Positions 28,069 to 36,626 are shown, counted from the first letter of the stretch. The stretch is 64,000 nucleotides of DNA from [Clostridium] hylemonae DSM 15053 (GCF_008281175.1 NZ_CP036524.1:1984001-2048000), one strand, 5' to 3'. Numbers and translations are program-made. The notes: generated from the letters alone by a model not told the origin.

Positions 28069-29800
28069 CGCTGCCGCCTCCTTTGCCCTTCGTCCTGCCA
28101 TACGTTATGACTGAACCTGCGCCTGCCTTCTTTACTTCCCCCGGAGGTATGTGCATATATTCACTTATGATATCCACCACAAGCGGCATGCAGAACCCTC
28201 CCTGACAGCGTCCCATCCCCGGCCGCAGTCTCTTCTTTATCCCGTCCAAAGTGGGCACCACTATCGGAGCCTTAAGCGCATCCACTATCTCTCCTTTGCT
28301 GATCTCCTCACAACGGCACACGATGATCCCGTAGTCAGGATTCTCCTGTATCATTTTGTCCCGTTCTTCCTTCGGCATATTTTTAAGCACCGGCACTCCC
28401 CTGCGGACCGGATTAAAATTTTCATTCCGCAGGATGGTCCTTTTACTTCGGAGTTCTGTTACGGCCATCTCCTCTACGTCAAGCGCGACCGCCGGAGCCG
28501 TCGTAAGCCCCGGAGACTGTATCCCGGCACAGTGGATCAGATTCTTTGCCCGCCGCCCTTTCTCTATGATAAAATCCTCCTCAAATGTGGCCGGGCGGAC
28601 TCCCGTAAAATATGTAATAATATCCTTTTTGTCAAGCCCTTCCGCCGTCATCTTCTGTTTGGCAAACACTGCGTCAATGCTTTCCTGAATTGTGGCAAAG
28701 TTCTCCTTTTCATATGTCTCCTGCGCATTCGGACCTACGAGCAGGTTGCCGTGCACCGTATGGAGGATGCCCCCGCCCTTCGTGTGGGCCGTCTCCTGCC
28801 TTAAGGTCTTGACAGACGCGATTCCTCTTACTATATGGCCTGCCTTCTTATCGAGTATGGAATTTGTTCCCTTGCGCGGATGGATGGAATAAAACCGGTC
28901 GCCCGCCATAGCCGCGATATCCTCCGCGAATGTACCGGCCGCATTGACGACAATGGACGGATATATGCGTCCCCGGTTCGTACGTACGCTCTTTATCATG
29001 CCATCTTCCGTCTCCATACCGAGAACCGCTGTATCAAGGCTTATCTCTGCCCCGTTTTCTACTGCATTCTCACCGTAGGCTATCGTGAGGCCGTAGGGAC
29101 ATACACAGCCTGCACTTGGATTATATATGGCAAAGCAGATATCCGGGTTCAGTTCTTTTTCTTTTCTGCGCAGCTCTTTCCTGCTTAAAAGAACCGTATC
29201 CGTAACTTTGCATATATGCTTCCTGTGCCATACATAGGCAAGTACCGCCGGGTACATCCACCAGTGGGTGAACCCCACATACTGGCCGCACCGTTCAAAG
29301 GGTACGTCGAGTTCTCTGCAGATCTTCCCGTACATTTTGTTGCCGCGAAGCACATAATACTGCTTTCGTGTCCCCCTGCCCAGATCCACTCCCGGGTGCA
29401 CCTCCCCGTCATTTCTGCCGGAAGCCTGCACCGCAAGGTCTGCTTCCTTTTCGACAAGCAGAATATCCAGCTTCCACTTCGTCAGCTCTCTGGCGATGCT
29501 GGCTCCCGATATCCCGCCACCGATGATGAGCACATCCGGCCTTCTTCCCTCGAGAGCTCCGTCACTTTGGACCGGCGTTCTCATACGCGGCATTGTCACA
29601 CCTTCCAGGACAATGTCGTTGACCACATGCATCTTCGTCCCTTTCTGTACACACATACTGCAGGCATCCACAATATCCTGCCAGTTGGAAAGCGTCCCCG
29701 TCACACGGATGATATCCTCTTCTATACCGGCCCGGACTGCCGTCCCGTAATGTTTGTGCAGCTTTTTATTCAGCTTTTTTTCCAGTTCCTTTCTTCCCAT
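28052..29800 (-). CDS. FAD-dependent glycerol-3-phosphate dehydrogenase-like protein (GlpA type) with N-terminal BON-like and C-terminal BFD [2Fe-2S] domains
   Basis: 582 residues from ATG 29800 (a GTG three codons earlier is possible). Residues 1-68 look like a BON domain (IIRVTGTLSNWQDIVDACS, then MHVVNDIVLEG). The DAO-type FAD domain starts at 89 with VLIIGGGISGA and ends near 460. A BFD-type [2Fe-2S] domain closes the protein, with CRC near 496 and CQGGFC near 532-537. GlpA has the last two domains but no BON segment. By family it oxidises glycerol 3-phosphate, or a related sn-glycerol 3-phosphate ether, to the dihydroxyacetone form. First gene of a five-gene operon with a strong promoter. 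Confidence 0.88.
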   Translation of the reverse strand: MGRKELEKKLNKKLHKHYGTAVRAGIEEDIIRVTGTLSNWQDIVDACSMCVQKGTKMHVVNDIVLEGVTMPRMRTPVQSDGALEGRRPDVLIIGGGISGASIARELTKWKLDILLVEKEADLAVQASGRNDGEVHPGVDLGRGTRKQYYVLRGNKMYGKICRELDVPFERCGQYVGFTHWWMYPAVLAYVWHRKHICKVTDTVLLSRKELRRKEKELNPDICFAIYNPSAGCVCPYGLTIAYGENAVENGAEISLDTAVLGMETEDGMIKSVRTNRGRIYPSIVVNAAGTFAEDIAAMAGDRFYSIHPRKGTNSILDKKAGHIVRGIASVKTLRQETAHTKGGGILHTVHGNLLVGPNAQETYEKENFATIQESIDAVFAKQKMTAEGLDKKDIITYFTGVRPATFEEDFIIEKGRRAKNLIHCAGIQSPGLTTAPAVALDVEEMAVTELRSKRTILRNENFNPVRRGVPVLKNMPKEERDKMIQENPDYGIIVCRCEEISKGEIVDALKAPIVVPTLDGIKKRLRPGMGRCQGGFCMPLVVDIISEYMHIPPGEVKKAGAGSVITYGRTKGKGGGSDEECI

Positions 29801-29851
29801 TATGATCACTTCTTTCCCGACAGTCGTCCGCGCGACCGACTTCTTATTTTC

Positions 29852-29880
29852 ATAGTAGCAAAGCAGTTTTTAATTGTCAA
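29852..29880 (-). promoter_or_regulatory. Sigma-A promoter of the GlpA-like operon
   Basis: Minus strand TTGACA, 17-bp spacer, TACTAT, about 52 bp before the first gene. It lies back to back with the TetR-gene promoter; the two -35 boxes are 34 bp apart, so one bound TetR dimer could block both. Confidence 0.7.
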
Positions 29881-29914
29881 TCAGAAAGCACTTTAATTTG
29901 AACGCATTCAGAAA

Positions 29915-29943
29915 TTGACTTTACGCAAAACCGGCGGTACACT
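29915..29943 (+). promoter_or_regulatory. Sigma-A promoter of the TetR gene
   Basis: TTGACT, 17-bp spacer, TACACT, 31 bp before the ATG. The space between the divergent promoters (29881-29914) holds an imperfect palindrome AAAGCACTTT at 29885-29894, a possible operator. Confidence 0.6.
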
Positions 29944-29974
29944 GGATATATACTAAATCATAAGGGGATATTAT

Positions 29975-30538
29975 ATGGCTGCACCTAGAAAAGAAAATGT
30001 AAAAGACCTGATAATAGAAGCTACGGAAGAACTGCTCCGGACGAAAAAGCTGTCCGACATCTCTTTGTCCGAGATCGCCCGCTTTGCCGGGATCTCAAAA
30101 GGTACTCTGTACTATCACTATAAGACGAAGACCGATATACTGTTTGACATCACGGATAAATACCTGGACCGGCAGTACAATGACCTCATTGAATGGACCG
30201 GGGACGCCTCCAAGGACACGTCCATGCACCGGCTCGTGAAATATATACTGGAGCGGGATATATCAACTGCCGGTATGAGACTTCATTTGTTTTATGACGC
30301 AATGCTCGGGAATGAAGCCATACGTAAAAAACTGCTGAACCGCTACAGTGAATTCGCGTCTGTCATCTCCGAAAAAATCAGAGAACGGACAGACCGGGTC
30401 CCCGCAGACTACTGTGCCTGGCTTCTTCTGCTTTTGTCCGACGGACTATTTATCCACCAGACGCTCGGAAACGAAGAGCTGGATCCGGCAAAGTTTATCC
30501 GGCAGTCGGAACAGTTCATACAGGAGGAATTCTTATGA
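29975..30538 (+). CDS. TetR-family transcriptional regulator
   Basis: 187 residues. The N-terminal TetR helix-turn-helix is clear (SLSEIARFAGISKGTLYYHYKTKTDILF, about residues 27-54), followed by a helical ligand-binding domain with no close match I can name. ATG preceded by AAGGGG. It is divergent from the GlpA-like operon and probably represses it and itself. The next gene starts inside its stop codon (ATGA). Confidence 0.92.
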   Translation: MAAPRKENVKDLIIEATEELLRTKKLSDISLSEIARFAGISKGTLYYHYKTKTDILFDITDKYLDRQYNDLIEWTGDASKDTSMHRLVKYILERDISTAGMRLHLFYDAMLGNEAIRKKLLNRYSEFASVISEKIRERTDRVPADYCAWLLLLLSDGLFIHQTLGNEELDPAKFIRQSEQFIQEEFL

Positions 30539-31518
30539 TCGATGCGCATATCCACTACGCCGCTTCTGTCGGACAGGATCGGCTGAATACGCTCATACAC
30601 GAGGCACATCTCGAAGCGCTGGCGCTGCAGTGCATACCAAAAGGAGGCACACTGCCGGTGGAGGAAGATGCCTTTGCGTTTCAGGCACAGTGCTCTGTTC
30701 CTGTATATATCTTCGGCGGTCTTGACCGTTCTGTCTATGATACGGACCCCGCCCGCAGCGAAACCTCTCTGCTGTCCGAAAAGCTTGACAGCGAGGTGAC
30801 AAGGCTTATGAATATGGGCTGCACCGGCATCAAGATGCTGGAAGGGAAACCGGACGTAAGAAAGAACTTCTGCGTCCCGGACTTTGACAGTCCGGTATGG
30901 GAGGCATATTGGGCGCGGCTGGAAACCGAACAGATCCCTGTCTATATGCACGTCAATGACCCGGAAGAATTCTGGGACGCAGAACATGTGGCAGACTATG
31001 TAAAGAGAGCCGGATGGTTCTATGACGAGACCTTTATCGGCAATGAGGAACAGTACCGTCAGATACTGTGTGTCCTTCATCGCCATCCCCGGCTCAGAAT
31101 ATTATTTCCTCACTTTTTCTTCCTCTCAAAACAGCTTGAAAGACTTGCCTGTATTCTCGATGCTTTCCCTGAGGTGAGGATCGATGTCACTCCCGGCATT
31201 GAGCTCTACTACAATCTGTCGGCGCAGGGCGCCAAAGCGAGAGAATTCTTCCTCACATACAAAGAGCGGATCCTCTATGGCACCGATATAGGCGCACGCG
31301 CGCTGATCAGATCAGAAAACGTACCGCTTGATCTTGATGAATGCCGGTCCCGCATTAAGCTGATCCGTGATTATCTTGAGACAGACGGCGGCTACCTTCT
31401 TGAATCCGACGGGCACTATGTCGCAGAAAGGCAGCCCGCCGTCATGCATGGACTCGGACTGCCGCAACCGGTACTTGATAATATTTATTCCCGGAATTTT
31501 CTCAACTTTATCAAATGA
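30535..31518 (+). CDS. Amidohydrolase-family (TIM-barrel) metal-dependent hydrolase
   Basis: 327 residues of the amidohydrolase_2 type. Metal ligands can be followed: DAHIH at residues 3-7, YMHVN near 141, FPHF near 187, and YGTDIG near 243. Members include decarboxylases and lactonases as well as hydrolases, so the reaction is not predicted. It is translationally coupled to the TetR gene by an ATGA overlap, which suggests a link to the signal or pathway controlled by that regulator. Confidence 0.85.
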   Translation: MIDAHIHYAASVGQDRLNTLIHEAHLEALALQCIPKGGTLPVEEDAFAFQAQCSVPVYIFGGLDRSVYDTDPARSETSLLSEKLDSEVTRLMNMGCTGIKMLEGKPDVRKNFCVPDFDSPVWEAYWARLETEQIPVYMHVNDPEEFWDAEHVADYVKRAGWFYDETFIGNEEQYRQILCVLHRHPRLRILFPHFFFLSKQLERLACILDAFPEVRIDVTPGIELYYNLSAQGAKAREFFLTYKERILYGTDIGARALIRSENVPLDLDECRSRIKLIRDYLETDGGYLLESDGHYVAERQPAVMHGLGLPQPVLDNIYSRNFLNFIK

Positions 31519-32067
31519 CTATCTGCAGAGCTGCTCTACCGCCTGCTCCACTTTATCCATGCCGGCGGTCGGCTCAAAGCGGTCTACGACCGTACCGTCC
31601 CTGTTGATGAGAAACTTTGTAAAGTTCCATTTTACGTCGTTGTCGTTCTCATAATCCGGATCGTCGGCAGAGAGTATCTCATGGAGCTTTCCGCTCAGCG
31701 GATGTTCGCGGTCAAAGCCTCTGAACTCCTGCTTTTCCGTCAGTATACGGTAGAGCGGGTGGGCGTGCTCTCCCTTCACCTCTGTCTTGGAAAATACGGG
31801 AAAGCTGACTCCGTAATTCCTTCTGCAGAAAGCTTCTACCGTCTTGTCATCCCCCGGCTCCTGCTCCTTAAACTGATTGCACGGAAACGCCAGTATCTCA
31901 AATCCCTTCTCGTGATATTTGCGGTACAGCGCCTCCAGTTCTTCATACTGCGGCGTAAATCCGCATTTGCTTGCCGTATTGACGACGAGAAGGATCTTTC
32001 CCATGTACTGCTCCATATACTCCACCGTCCCGTCAATACGCTTTAATTCTATCTCATTCATATTCAT
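31519..32067 (-). CDS. Glutathione peroxidase family (thiol peroxidase), cysteine type
   Basis: 182 residues from ATG 32067 (AGGAGG 11 nt upstream). The peroxidatic residue is Cys35 in NTASKCGFTPQ, so this is a Cys and not a selenocysteine enzyme. The tetrad partners are Gln65 in FPCNQF and Trp/Asn in VKWNFTKFLIN near the C-terminus. Bacterial members usually use thioredoxin rather than glutathione. It protects against peroxides in the cytoplasm. Its stop codon abuts that of the convergent hydrolase gene. Confidence 0.92.
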   Translation of the reverse strand: MNMNEIELKRIDGTVEYMEQYMGKILLVVNTASKCGFTPQYEELEALYRKYHEKGFEILAFPCNQFKEQEPGDDKTVEAFCRRNYGVSFPVFSKTEVKGEHAHPLYRILTEKQEFRGFDREHPLSGKLHEILSADDPDYENDNDVKWNFTKFLINRDGTVVDRFEPTAGMDKVEQAVEQLCR

Positions 32068-32126
32068 CTGCTTCCATTCCTCCTCATATCTGTCTTTCAC
32101 AATAGTATGAAGAGAAAACGCAGTTA

Positions 32127-32561
32127 TTATTCTTTTATTATCTCCAGAACATCGCCGGCTTCAATGAAGCCGCCTCGGATGACTTTTGAAAATACGCCTT
32201 CTCTCGGCATGATGCAGTCACCCATCTTTTGAAATATTTCACAGCCGTGATGGCATTCCTTTCCGATCTGTGTCAATTCCAATATTACATCATTACAGGC
32301 GAAACGTGTGCCGACCGGAAGTTCGCTAAGCTCAATGCCGTCCACGACGAGATTTTCTCCAAACGCCCCGTTCCCCACAACGGCTCCCCGGCTGCAAAAC
32401 TCCTCGATCTTACCGTATGACAGAAGGCTCACCTGCCGGTGCCATTTTCCTGCATGCGCGTCTCCTTTTATTCCATAGTCTTCAATAAACTCTGCACGTC
32501 CCACATTTTTCTTCTGTGTCCCCTTTTCGGGACTCGTGCAGACTGCAATGACTTTGCCCAT
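32127..32561 (-). CDS. MOSC-domain protein
   Basis: 144 residues forming a complete MOSC domain (GIKGDAHAGKWHRQVSLLS, then the conserved cysteine in GKECHHGCEIF). MOSC proteins carry sulfur for molybdenum cofactor enzymes. It follows moaA by 1 bp and has AGGAGG 5 nt before its ATG, so it belongs with the molybdenum cofactor genes. Short stand-alone MOSC genes beside moaA and mog are common in Clostridia. Confidence 0.9.
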   Translation of the reverse strand: MGKVIAVCTSPEKGTQKKNVGRAEFIEDYGIKGDAHAGKWHRQVSLLSYGKIEEFCSRGAVVGNGAFGENLVVDGIELSELPVGTRFACNDVILELTQIGKECHHGCEIFQKMGDCIMPREGVFSKVIRGGFIEAGDVLEIIKE

Positions 32562-32562
32562 C

Positions 32563-33540
32563 TCATCCTCCTATTCTGGACATTTCCATCTCTTCCATGC
32601 CGTCTGTGACCGGACTGTCAAAACTATGTCCGGCAGGCTTTCCGTACACCGCACGTCTGACCTGTTCTCTCAGTACACTGTCCGGAACCTGCCCCCGCAG
32701 CAGCGCTTTTACATCCATCCCGCCGGCATACTGGAGACACGGTTTCAGGTACCCTGCGGATGTGAGACGCACCCGGTTGCATCCGCCGCAGAACTTGTGT
32801 GAAAGAGCGCTTATGAAACCGATACGCCCCTTAAACCCTTCAAAACGTACATACACGCCGGGCCCGTTGCCGTGGTATCCCTGTACGGTCTTTTCTTCTC
32901 CATACGCCTTTCTCAGCGCCTCCAGGATCTCCTCCTGCGTCCTGCCGGCATGCTTTCGTCCAAGTCCGATCGGCATCATCTCGATAAATCTGACATCTGC
33001 CTCCTTATCTCTGGCAATGCCCGCAAGCGGCACCCATTCCCTGTCATTGACGCCGGCGAGCGGCACGCAGTTCACTTTCACCTTCAGCTGCGGACAGGAA
33101 AGCGCGGCGGCCAGTCCTCCGAGCGCGGCCCGCAGGCCGTTCCTTCTTGTGATCTGCTCATACAGCCGTTCATCCAGCGCGTCAATACTTATATTGACCG
33201 CATCCAGACCGGCATCGGCCAGCGCCGGCATGTGCTCTTTTAAAAGTGTGCCGTTCGTCGTAAGTGTCACCTGCTCTATATCCGGTATACTTTTCAGCAT
33301 CGCGATCAGCTCTGGTATCCCTTTCCGTACAAGAGGTTCGCCTCCGGTCAGCTTCACCTTTGTAATTCCGAGTGATGCAAAAATGCCCGTGAGCCTCTTT
33401 ATCTCATCATATGTAAGGATCTCGCTGTGCGGTATGGCCGCAACTCCTTCCTCCGGCATACAGTAAGTACACCTCATATTGCAGCGGTCCGTCACGGAGA
33501 TTCTCACATAATCTATGTTACGTCCATACTTATCCCGCAT
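32563..33540 (-). CDS. moaA: GTP 3',8-cyclase (molybdenum cofactor synthesis)
   Basis: 325 residues from ATG 33540, just after the stop of mog and preceded by GGAAAGG. Radical-SAM enzyme that starts molybdopterin synthesis from GTP. The radical-SAM cluster is bound by Cys20, Cys24 and Cys27 in CNMRCTYC. The second, substrate-binding 4Fe-4S cluster is bound by CGGC and a later cysteine (YLKPCLQ). The protein ends in Gly-Gly, as functional MoaA does. A longer reading upstream to 33801 lies inside mog and has no start signal. Confidence 0.95.
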   Translation of the reverse strand: MRDKYGRNIDYVRISVTDRCNMRCTYCMPEEGVAAIPHSEILTYDEIKRLTGIFASLGITKVKLTGGEPLVRKGIPELIAMLKSIPDIEQVTLTTNGTLLKEHMPALADAGLDAVNISIDALDERLYEQITRRNGLRAALGGLAAALSCPQLKVKVNCVPLAGVNDREWVPLAGIARDKEADVRFIEMMPIGLGRKHAGRTQEEILEALRKAYGEEKTVQGYHGNGPGVYVRFEGFKGRIGFISALSHKFCGGCNRVRLTSAGYLKPCLQYAGGMDVKALLRGQVPDSVLREQVRRAVYGKPAGHSFDSPVTDGMEEMEMSRIGG

Positions 33541-33542
33541 CT

Positions 33543-34067
33543 TTACGCCTTTCCGTGCCGCTGCGCCAATGCGGCGCATTCGGATTCTCTTCCAGTAAGA
33601 ATTCCAAGGCCGTGCCCAAGCGACGGCAGTATAAACGACAGATTTTCCCTGACAGCCTTCGGGCTTCCTGGAAGATTTACGATCAAGGTCTTCCCCCGGA
33701 TGACCGACACACCGCGGCCGAGCATTGCTCGGGGCGTGATCTGAAGGGAAAAATAACGCATGGCATCGGCGATACCGGGCGCATTCCTGTCCGCCACGCA
33801 AAGTGTAGCTTCCGGCGTACAGTCGCGCTCCGCAAATCCGGTTCCTCCTGTCGTAAGGATCAGATCCATATGTTCCTCATCGCAAAGCCGGATCAGCTCC
33901 CGCTCGATCATAACCTGTTCATCCGGCAGAAGAATCTTTGCCGCAACGTCATAGTCTTCTGCTGACAGCAGTTCCTGAATAAGAGGAGCGCTTTTATCCT
34001 CCCGCTCCCGGCGGTATCCTTTATCGCTCAATGTGACTACCGCAGTTTTCCACCTGTATCCTTCCAT
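33543..34067 (-). CDS. Molybdopterin adenylyltransferase-type protein (MogA/MoaB)
   Basis: 174 residues from ATG 34067, which has AGGAGG 7 nt upstream; the reading frame stays open to 34202 without a start signal. The MoCF-binding domain has TTGGTGFAERDCTPEAT and LPGSPKAVRENLSFILP. It adenylates molybdopterin or acts in its scaffold step. First of the mog-moaA-MOSC set. Molybdenum insertion and moaC/moaE functions are not in the window. Confidence 0.92.
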   Translation of the reverse strand: MEGYRWKTAVVTLSDKGYRREREDKSAPLIQELLSAEDYDVAAKILLPDEQVMIERELIRLCDEEHMDLILTTGGTGFAERDCTPEATLCVADRNAPGIADAMRYFSLQITPRAMLGRGVSVIRGKTLIVNLPGSPKAVRENLSFILPSLGHGLGILTGRESECAALAQRHGKA

Positions 34068-34141
34068 GTGACTCCTCCTTTGTGCCTCTATTATAACGCG
34101 TATCCTGTCACCTGTACACACTGCTTTTTCTGGAAAACTAA

Positions 34142-34474
34142 CTATCTGAGCATCAATGGTGTTCCTATTTTCACACAGGCCGAGACGGCTGTGAGCGTCC
34201 ACGTAAGCCCCCGTTCCTTCCGTTTATCCTCACACAGGCTCTGTATGTTGTCATAGCTGTCTTTCATCCGCTCTCTGCCGGACAGAAGAGAGACCGCGAT
34301 CTTGACCGCCGCCCACACCTGGCTTAATATGTAAAGTACAAGTGCCGTCTCTTTCAGCACATTCTGCCTTTTCTTTCCTGTCGTTTTGTCCAGCGCCCAT
34401 ATCCCTGCCGACAGACCGATAAATGTCGCCGTGTGGTGGATCCATGTACAAATTTTAAATTCGCTTTCCTTCAT
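34142..34474 (-). CDS. Small membrane protein of unknown function
   Basis: 110 residues, not recognised. Two hydrophobic stretches (about 14-28 and 42-62) and a third near 92-108, with a basic Lys/Arg linker (TTGKKRQNVLKE) between the first two. A weak AAGGT precedes the ATG. It stands alone between mog and the divergent DAHP synthase gene, with 74 bp to mog. Confidence 0.55.
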   Translation of the reverse strand: MKESEFKICTWIHHTATFIGLSAGIWALDKTTGKKRQNVLKETALVLYILSQVWAAVKIAVSLLSGRERMKDSYDNIQSLCEDKRKERGLTWTLTAVSACVKIGTPLMLR

Positions 34475-34569
34475 ACCTTATGTACCCCTTATACCGATTT
34501 TCTTTTTCTCTATTATAGCTTATCCAAATGTCAAAATATAGTAAAAGCAATCGCAAGTATCTACATATT

Positions 34570-34598
34570 TTTACAAAACACGCCAATTGTGGTACAAT
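34570..34598 (+). promoter_or_regulatory. Sigma-A promoter of the DAHP synthase gene
   Basis: TTTACA, 17-bp spacer, TACAAT, ending 33 bp before the ATG. The leader is too short for a T-box or a tryptophan/tyrosine attenuator. Confidence 0.68.
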
Positions 34599-34631
34599 CA
34601 ATTCCGTAAAATACAGAAAGCAGGTGATCTA

Positions 34632-35663
34632 ATGGGAATGACAGTAAACAAAGAACTTCCTCTGCCCGCGGACCTGAAATCCGAGGAGCCGCTGACTGCC
34701 GATATTATCGCGTTAAAGCAGAAACGGGACAGAGAGATAAGAGATATATTCACAGGTGCATCCGACAAATTTGCGGTGATCGTTGGGCCGTGTTCCGCGG
34801 ACAACGAAGACTCCGTGTGCGAATATGTCAGCCGGCTGGCAAAGCTGAATGACTCCGTATCCGACAGACTTGTTCTGATCCCGAGAATCTATACAAACAA
34901 GCCGCGCACAACAGGCGCCGGATATAAAGGCATGCTCCACCAGCCCGAGCCGGACAAGGCCCCTGACCTTTTGGCCGGCATCATCGCGATCCGCAGAATG
35001 CACATACGCGCCATAAAAGAAAGCGGCCTCACTGCCGCGGACGAGATGCTGTATCCGGAAAACCGCAGTTATCTGGATGATATTCTCTCCTACGAGGCCA
35101 TCGGCGCACGTTCCGTCGAGAACCAGCAGCACCGCCTGACGGCCAGCGGCATGGATATACCGGCCGGTATGAAGAATCCTACGAGCGGGGACTTCTCCGT
35201 CATGCTCAACTCCGTCACCGCGGCCCAGAGCTCACACAACTTCATCTACCGCGGACAGGATGTGACGACGGACGGCAATCCGCTCGCACACGTAATACTC
35301 CGGGGCGGCGTAGACAAATACGGCACATGCATCCCCAATTACCACTATGAAGATCTGATGCGGCTGCTTGCGCAGTATCAGAAGCGCGAACTTAACAATC
35401 CAGCGGCCGTCATTGACACGAACCACTCCAATTCCGACAAACAGTTCAAGGAACAGCTGCGGATCGTCAGCGAAGTGCTTCACAGCCGCGCCTATAATTC
35501 TGAGCTGAAAAAGCTCATCAAAGGCGTTATGATCGAAAGCTATATAGAGGAAGGCTGCCAGCCGATCGGCAGCAACCGTGTATATGGGAAATCGATCACC
35601 GACCCGTGTCTTGGCTGGGAGGATACCCGCCGGCTCATCCTGAAGATCGCAGAGGAGGCCTAA
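34632..35663 (+). CDS. 3-deoxy-7-phosphoheptulonate synthase (DAHP synthase, class I)
   Basis: 343 residues from ATG 34632 (AGCAGGTG upstream); the frame is open to 34587 but without a ribosome binding site. First step of the shikimate pathway: phosphoenolpyruvate plus erythrose 4-phosphate. Class I AroF/G/H features are KFAVIVGPCSADNEDSV near residue 60, PRIYTNKPRTTGAGYKG, GARSVENQQHR, and DTNHSNSDKQ. In the class I enzyme the N-terminal arm sets the feedback amino acid, which cannot be read here. The gene overlaps the convergent recombinase-like gene by 4 bp at their stop codons. Confidence 0.95.
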   Translation: MGMTVNKELPLPADLKSEEPLTADIIALKQKRDREIRDIFTGASDKFAVIVGPCSADNEDSVCEYVSRLAKLNDSVSDRLVLIPRIYTNKPRTTGAGYKGMLHQPEPDKAPDLLAGIIAIRRMHIRAIKESGLTAADEMLYPENRSYLDDILSYEAIGARSVENQQHRLTASGMDIPAGMKNPTSGDFSVMLNSVTAAQSSHNFIYRGQDVTTDGNPLAHVILRGGVDKYGTCIPNYHYEDLMRLLAQYQKRELNNPAAVIDTNHSNSDKQFKEQLRIVSEVLHSRAYNSELKKLIKGVMIESYIEEGCQPIGSNRVYGKSITDPCLGWEDTRRLILKIAEEA

Positions 35664-36589
35664 GATGCTGAAGAGCTGCCCCCGGGCGGCTCTACTTTCA
35701 GCTTCACAAGCTCATTGGCTTTCCGCATCATATTCTCCCGGTAGCTCCTGCCGCTGTACCGCCTGATCTGTGTCACTGTGATCCCGAGCTGCTTTGCCGT
35801 CTCTTGCGGCCCTGCCCCGTAGGCGAACAGCGTAAACGCGCATGAATTCTTCAGCGCCTGCGCGCTGTAGCACGGAATCCCGGCCATAAGCGTATATTTC
35901 TTCATAAGCCGGCTTATATACATTACATTCAGTTTCCTCCCGCGGCTGTTGGAGAACAGGTACTCTCCCGGCATTCTTTTTTCCATGTACCGTTCCAGCA
36001 CTTCCACCGCGTCGCCCGGCACAAAACATGGTTCTTTCCGGTCTCCCGCGGCTGCATAGACTCCATCGTCGTAGGCCGTCAGATCCTCCGGGCGAAGTGC
36101 CGTGATCTCCGTTGACGACAGAGATACCCGGTACAGCAGGGTAAAGATCGTATAAGCCGTCAGATTTCCCTCCGCCGCCTTAAAAAGTGCGTCTACATGC
36201 TCTACCGGTATGGATCCGGCAAATCTTTCCTGTCTCTTAAGCGCTCCCAAAAGAGGAGAAAAACTGTCATGAAATCCTTCCTTTATTCCATATGCCGTCC
36301 TGTGTTTTTCTATAAATCCGGCAAAGGAATGAAGCTCTCTTATCTTTTTGGATACCGTCTGCGCTCCCAGACTGTTCTCTTTCATTTTTTTCTTGAGATA
36401 CTGAAAATATCTTTCCGCATCCTGCTCCCCCGTGTCAAGAAAATCTTTCCCGCACAATTCCATAAATTCCTGTACATCCGCCCGGTAGGACGCGGCAGTC
36501 GTGCCGCTTTTAAAGTGCTTCACATAGTCCGGCCATATATCGTCTCTCAGCTTCACTGATGCATATTCTGTTTCCAGCATGTACTTCAC
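35660..36589 (-). CDS. Tyrosine recombinase-like protein with degenerate active site
   Basis: 309 residues with the XerC/D-like two-domain layout: an N-terminal SAM-like core-binding domain (about 20-100) and a C-terminal catalytic fold. Only the tyrosine remains (QIRRYSG, near residue 285). The first arginine position reads Ser (SLSSTEITALRPEDL), HxxR reads QxxK (AQALKNSCA), the next conserved His reads Asn, and GH before the tyrosine reads GI. It is unlikely to cut DNA. It could act as a DNA-binding protein; an inverted repeat over its own -10 box fits self-control. Confidence 0.8.
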   Translation of the reverse strand: MKYMLETEYASVKLRDDIWPDYVKHFKSGTTAASYRADVQEFMELCGKDFLDTGEQDAERYFQYLKKKMKENSLGAQTVSKKIRELHSFAGFIEKHRTAYGIKEGFHDSFSPLLGALKRQERFAGSIPVEHVDALFKAAEGNLTAYTIFTLLYRVSLSSTEITALRPEDLTAYDDGVYAAAGDRKEPCFVPGDAVEVLERYMEKRMPGEYLFSNSRGRKLNVMYISRLMKKYTLMAGIPCYSAQALKNSCAFTLFAYGAGPQETAKQLGITVTQIRRYSGRSYRENMMRKANELVKLKVEPPGGSSSAS

Positions 36590-36626
36590 AAGAACCCCTC
36601 CCCGCTTGTCCGCAAAAAGTTTTTAA

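Noticed and set aside
31519-32067. Selenocysteine-type glutathione peroxidase
   Set aside because: The active-site codon encodes Cys (NTASKCG); no in-frame TGA is present.
32597-33466. 289-codon open frame on the plus strand
   Set aside because: Opposite moaA; Ser/Pro-rich translation, an antisense artefact.
34475-34631. T-box or amino acid attenuator before the DAHP synthase gene
   Set aside because: The promoter lies only 33 bp before the start codon, leaving no space for a leader structure.
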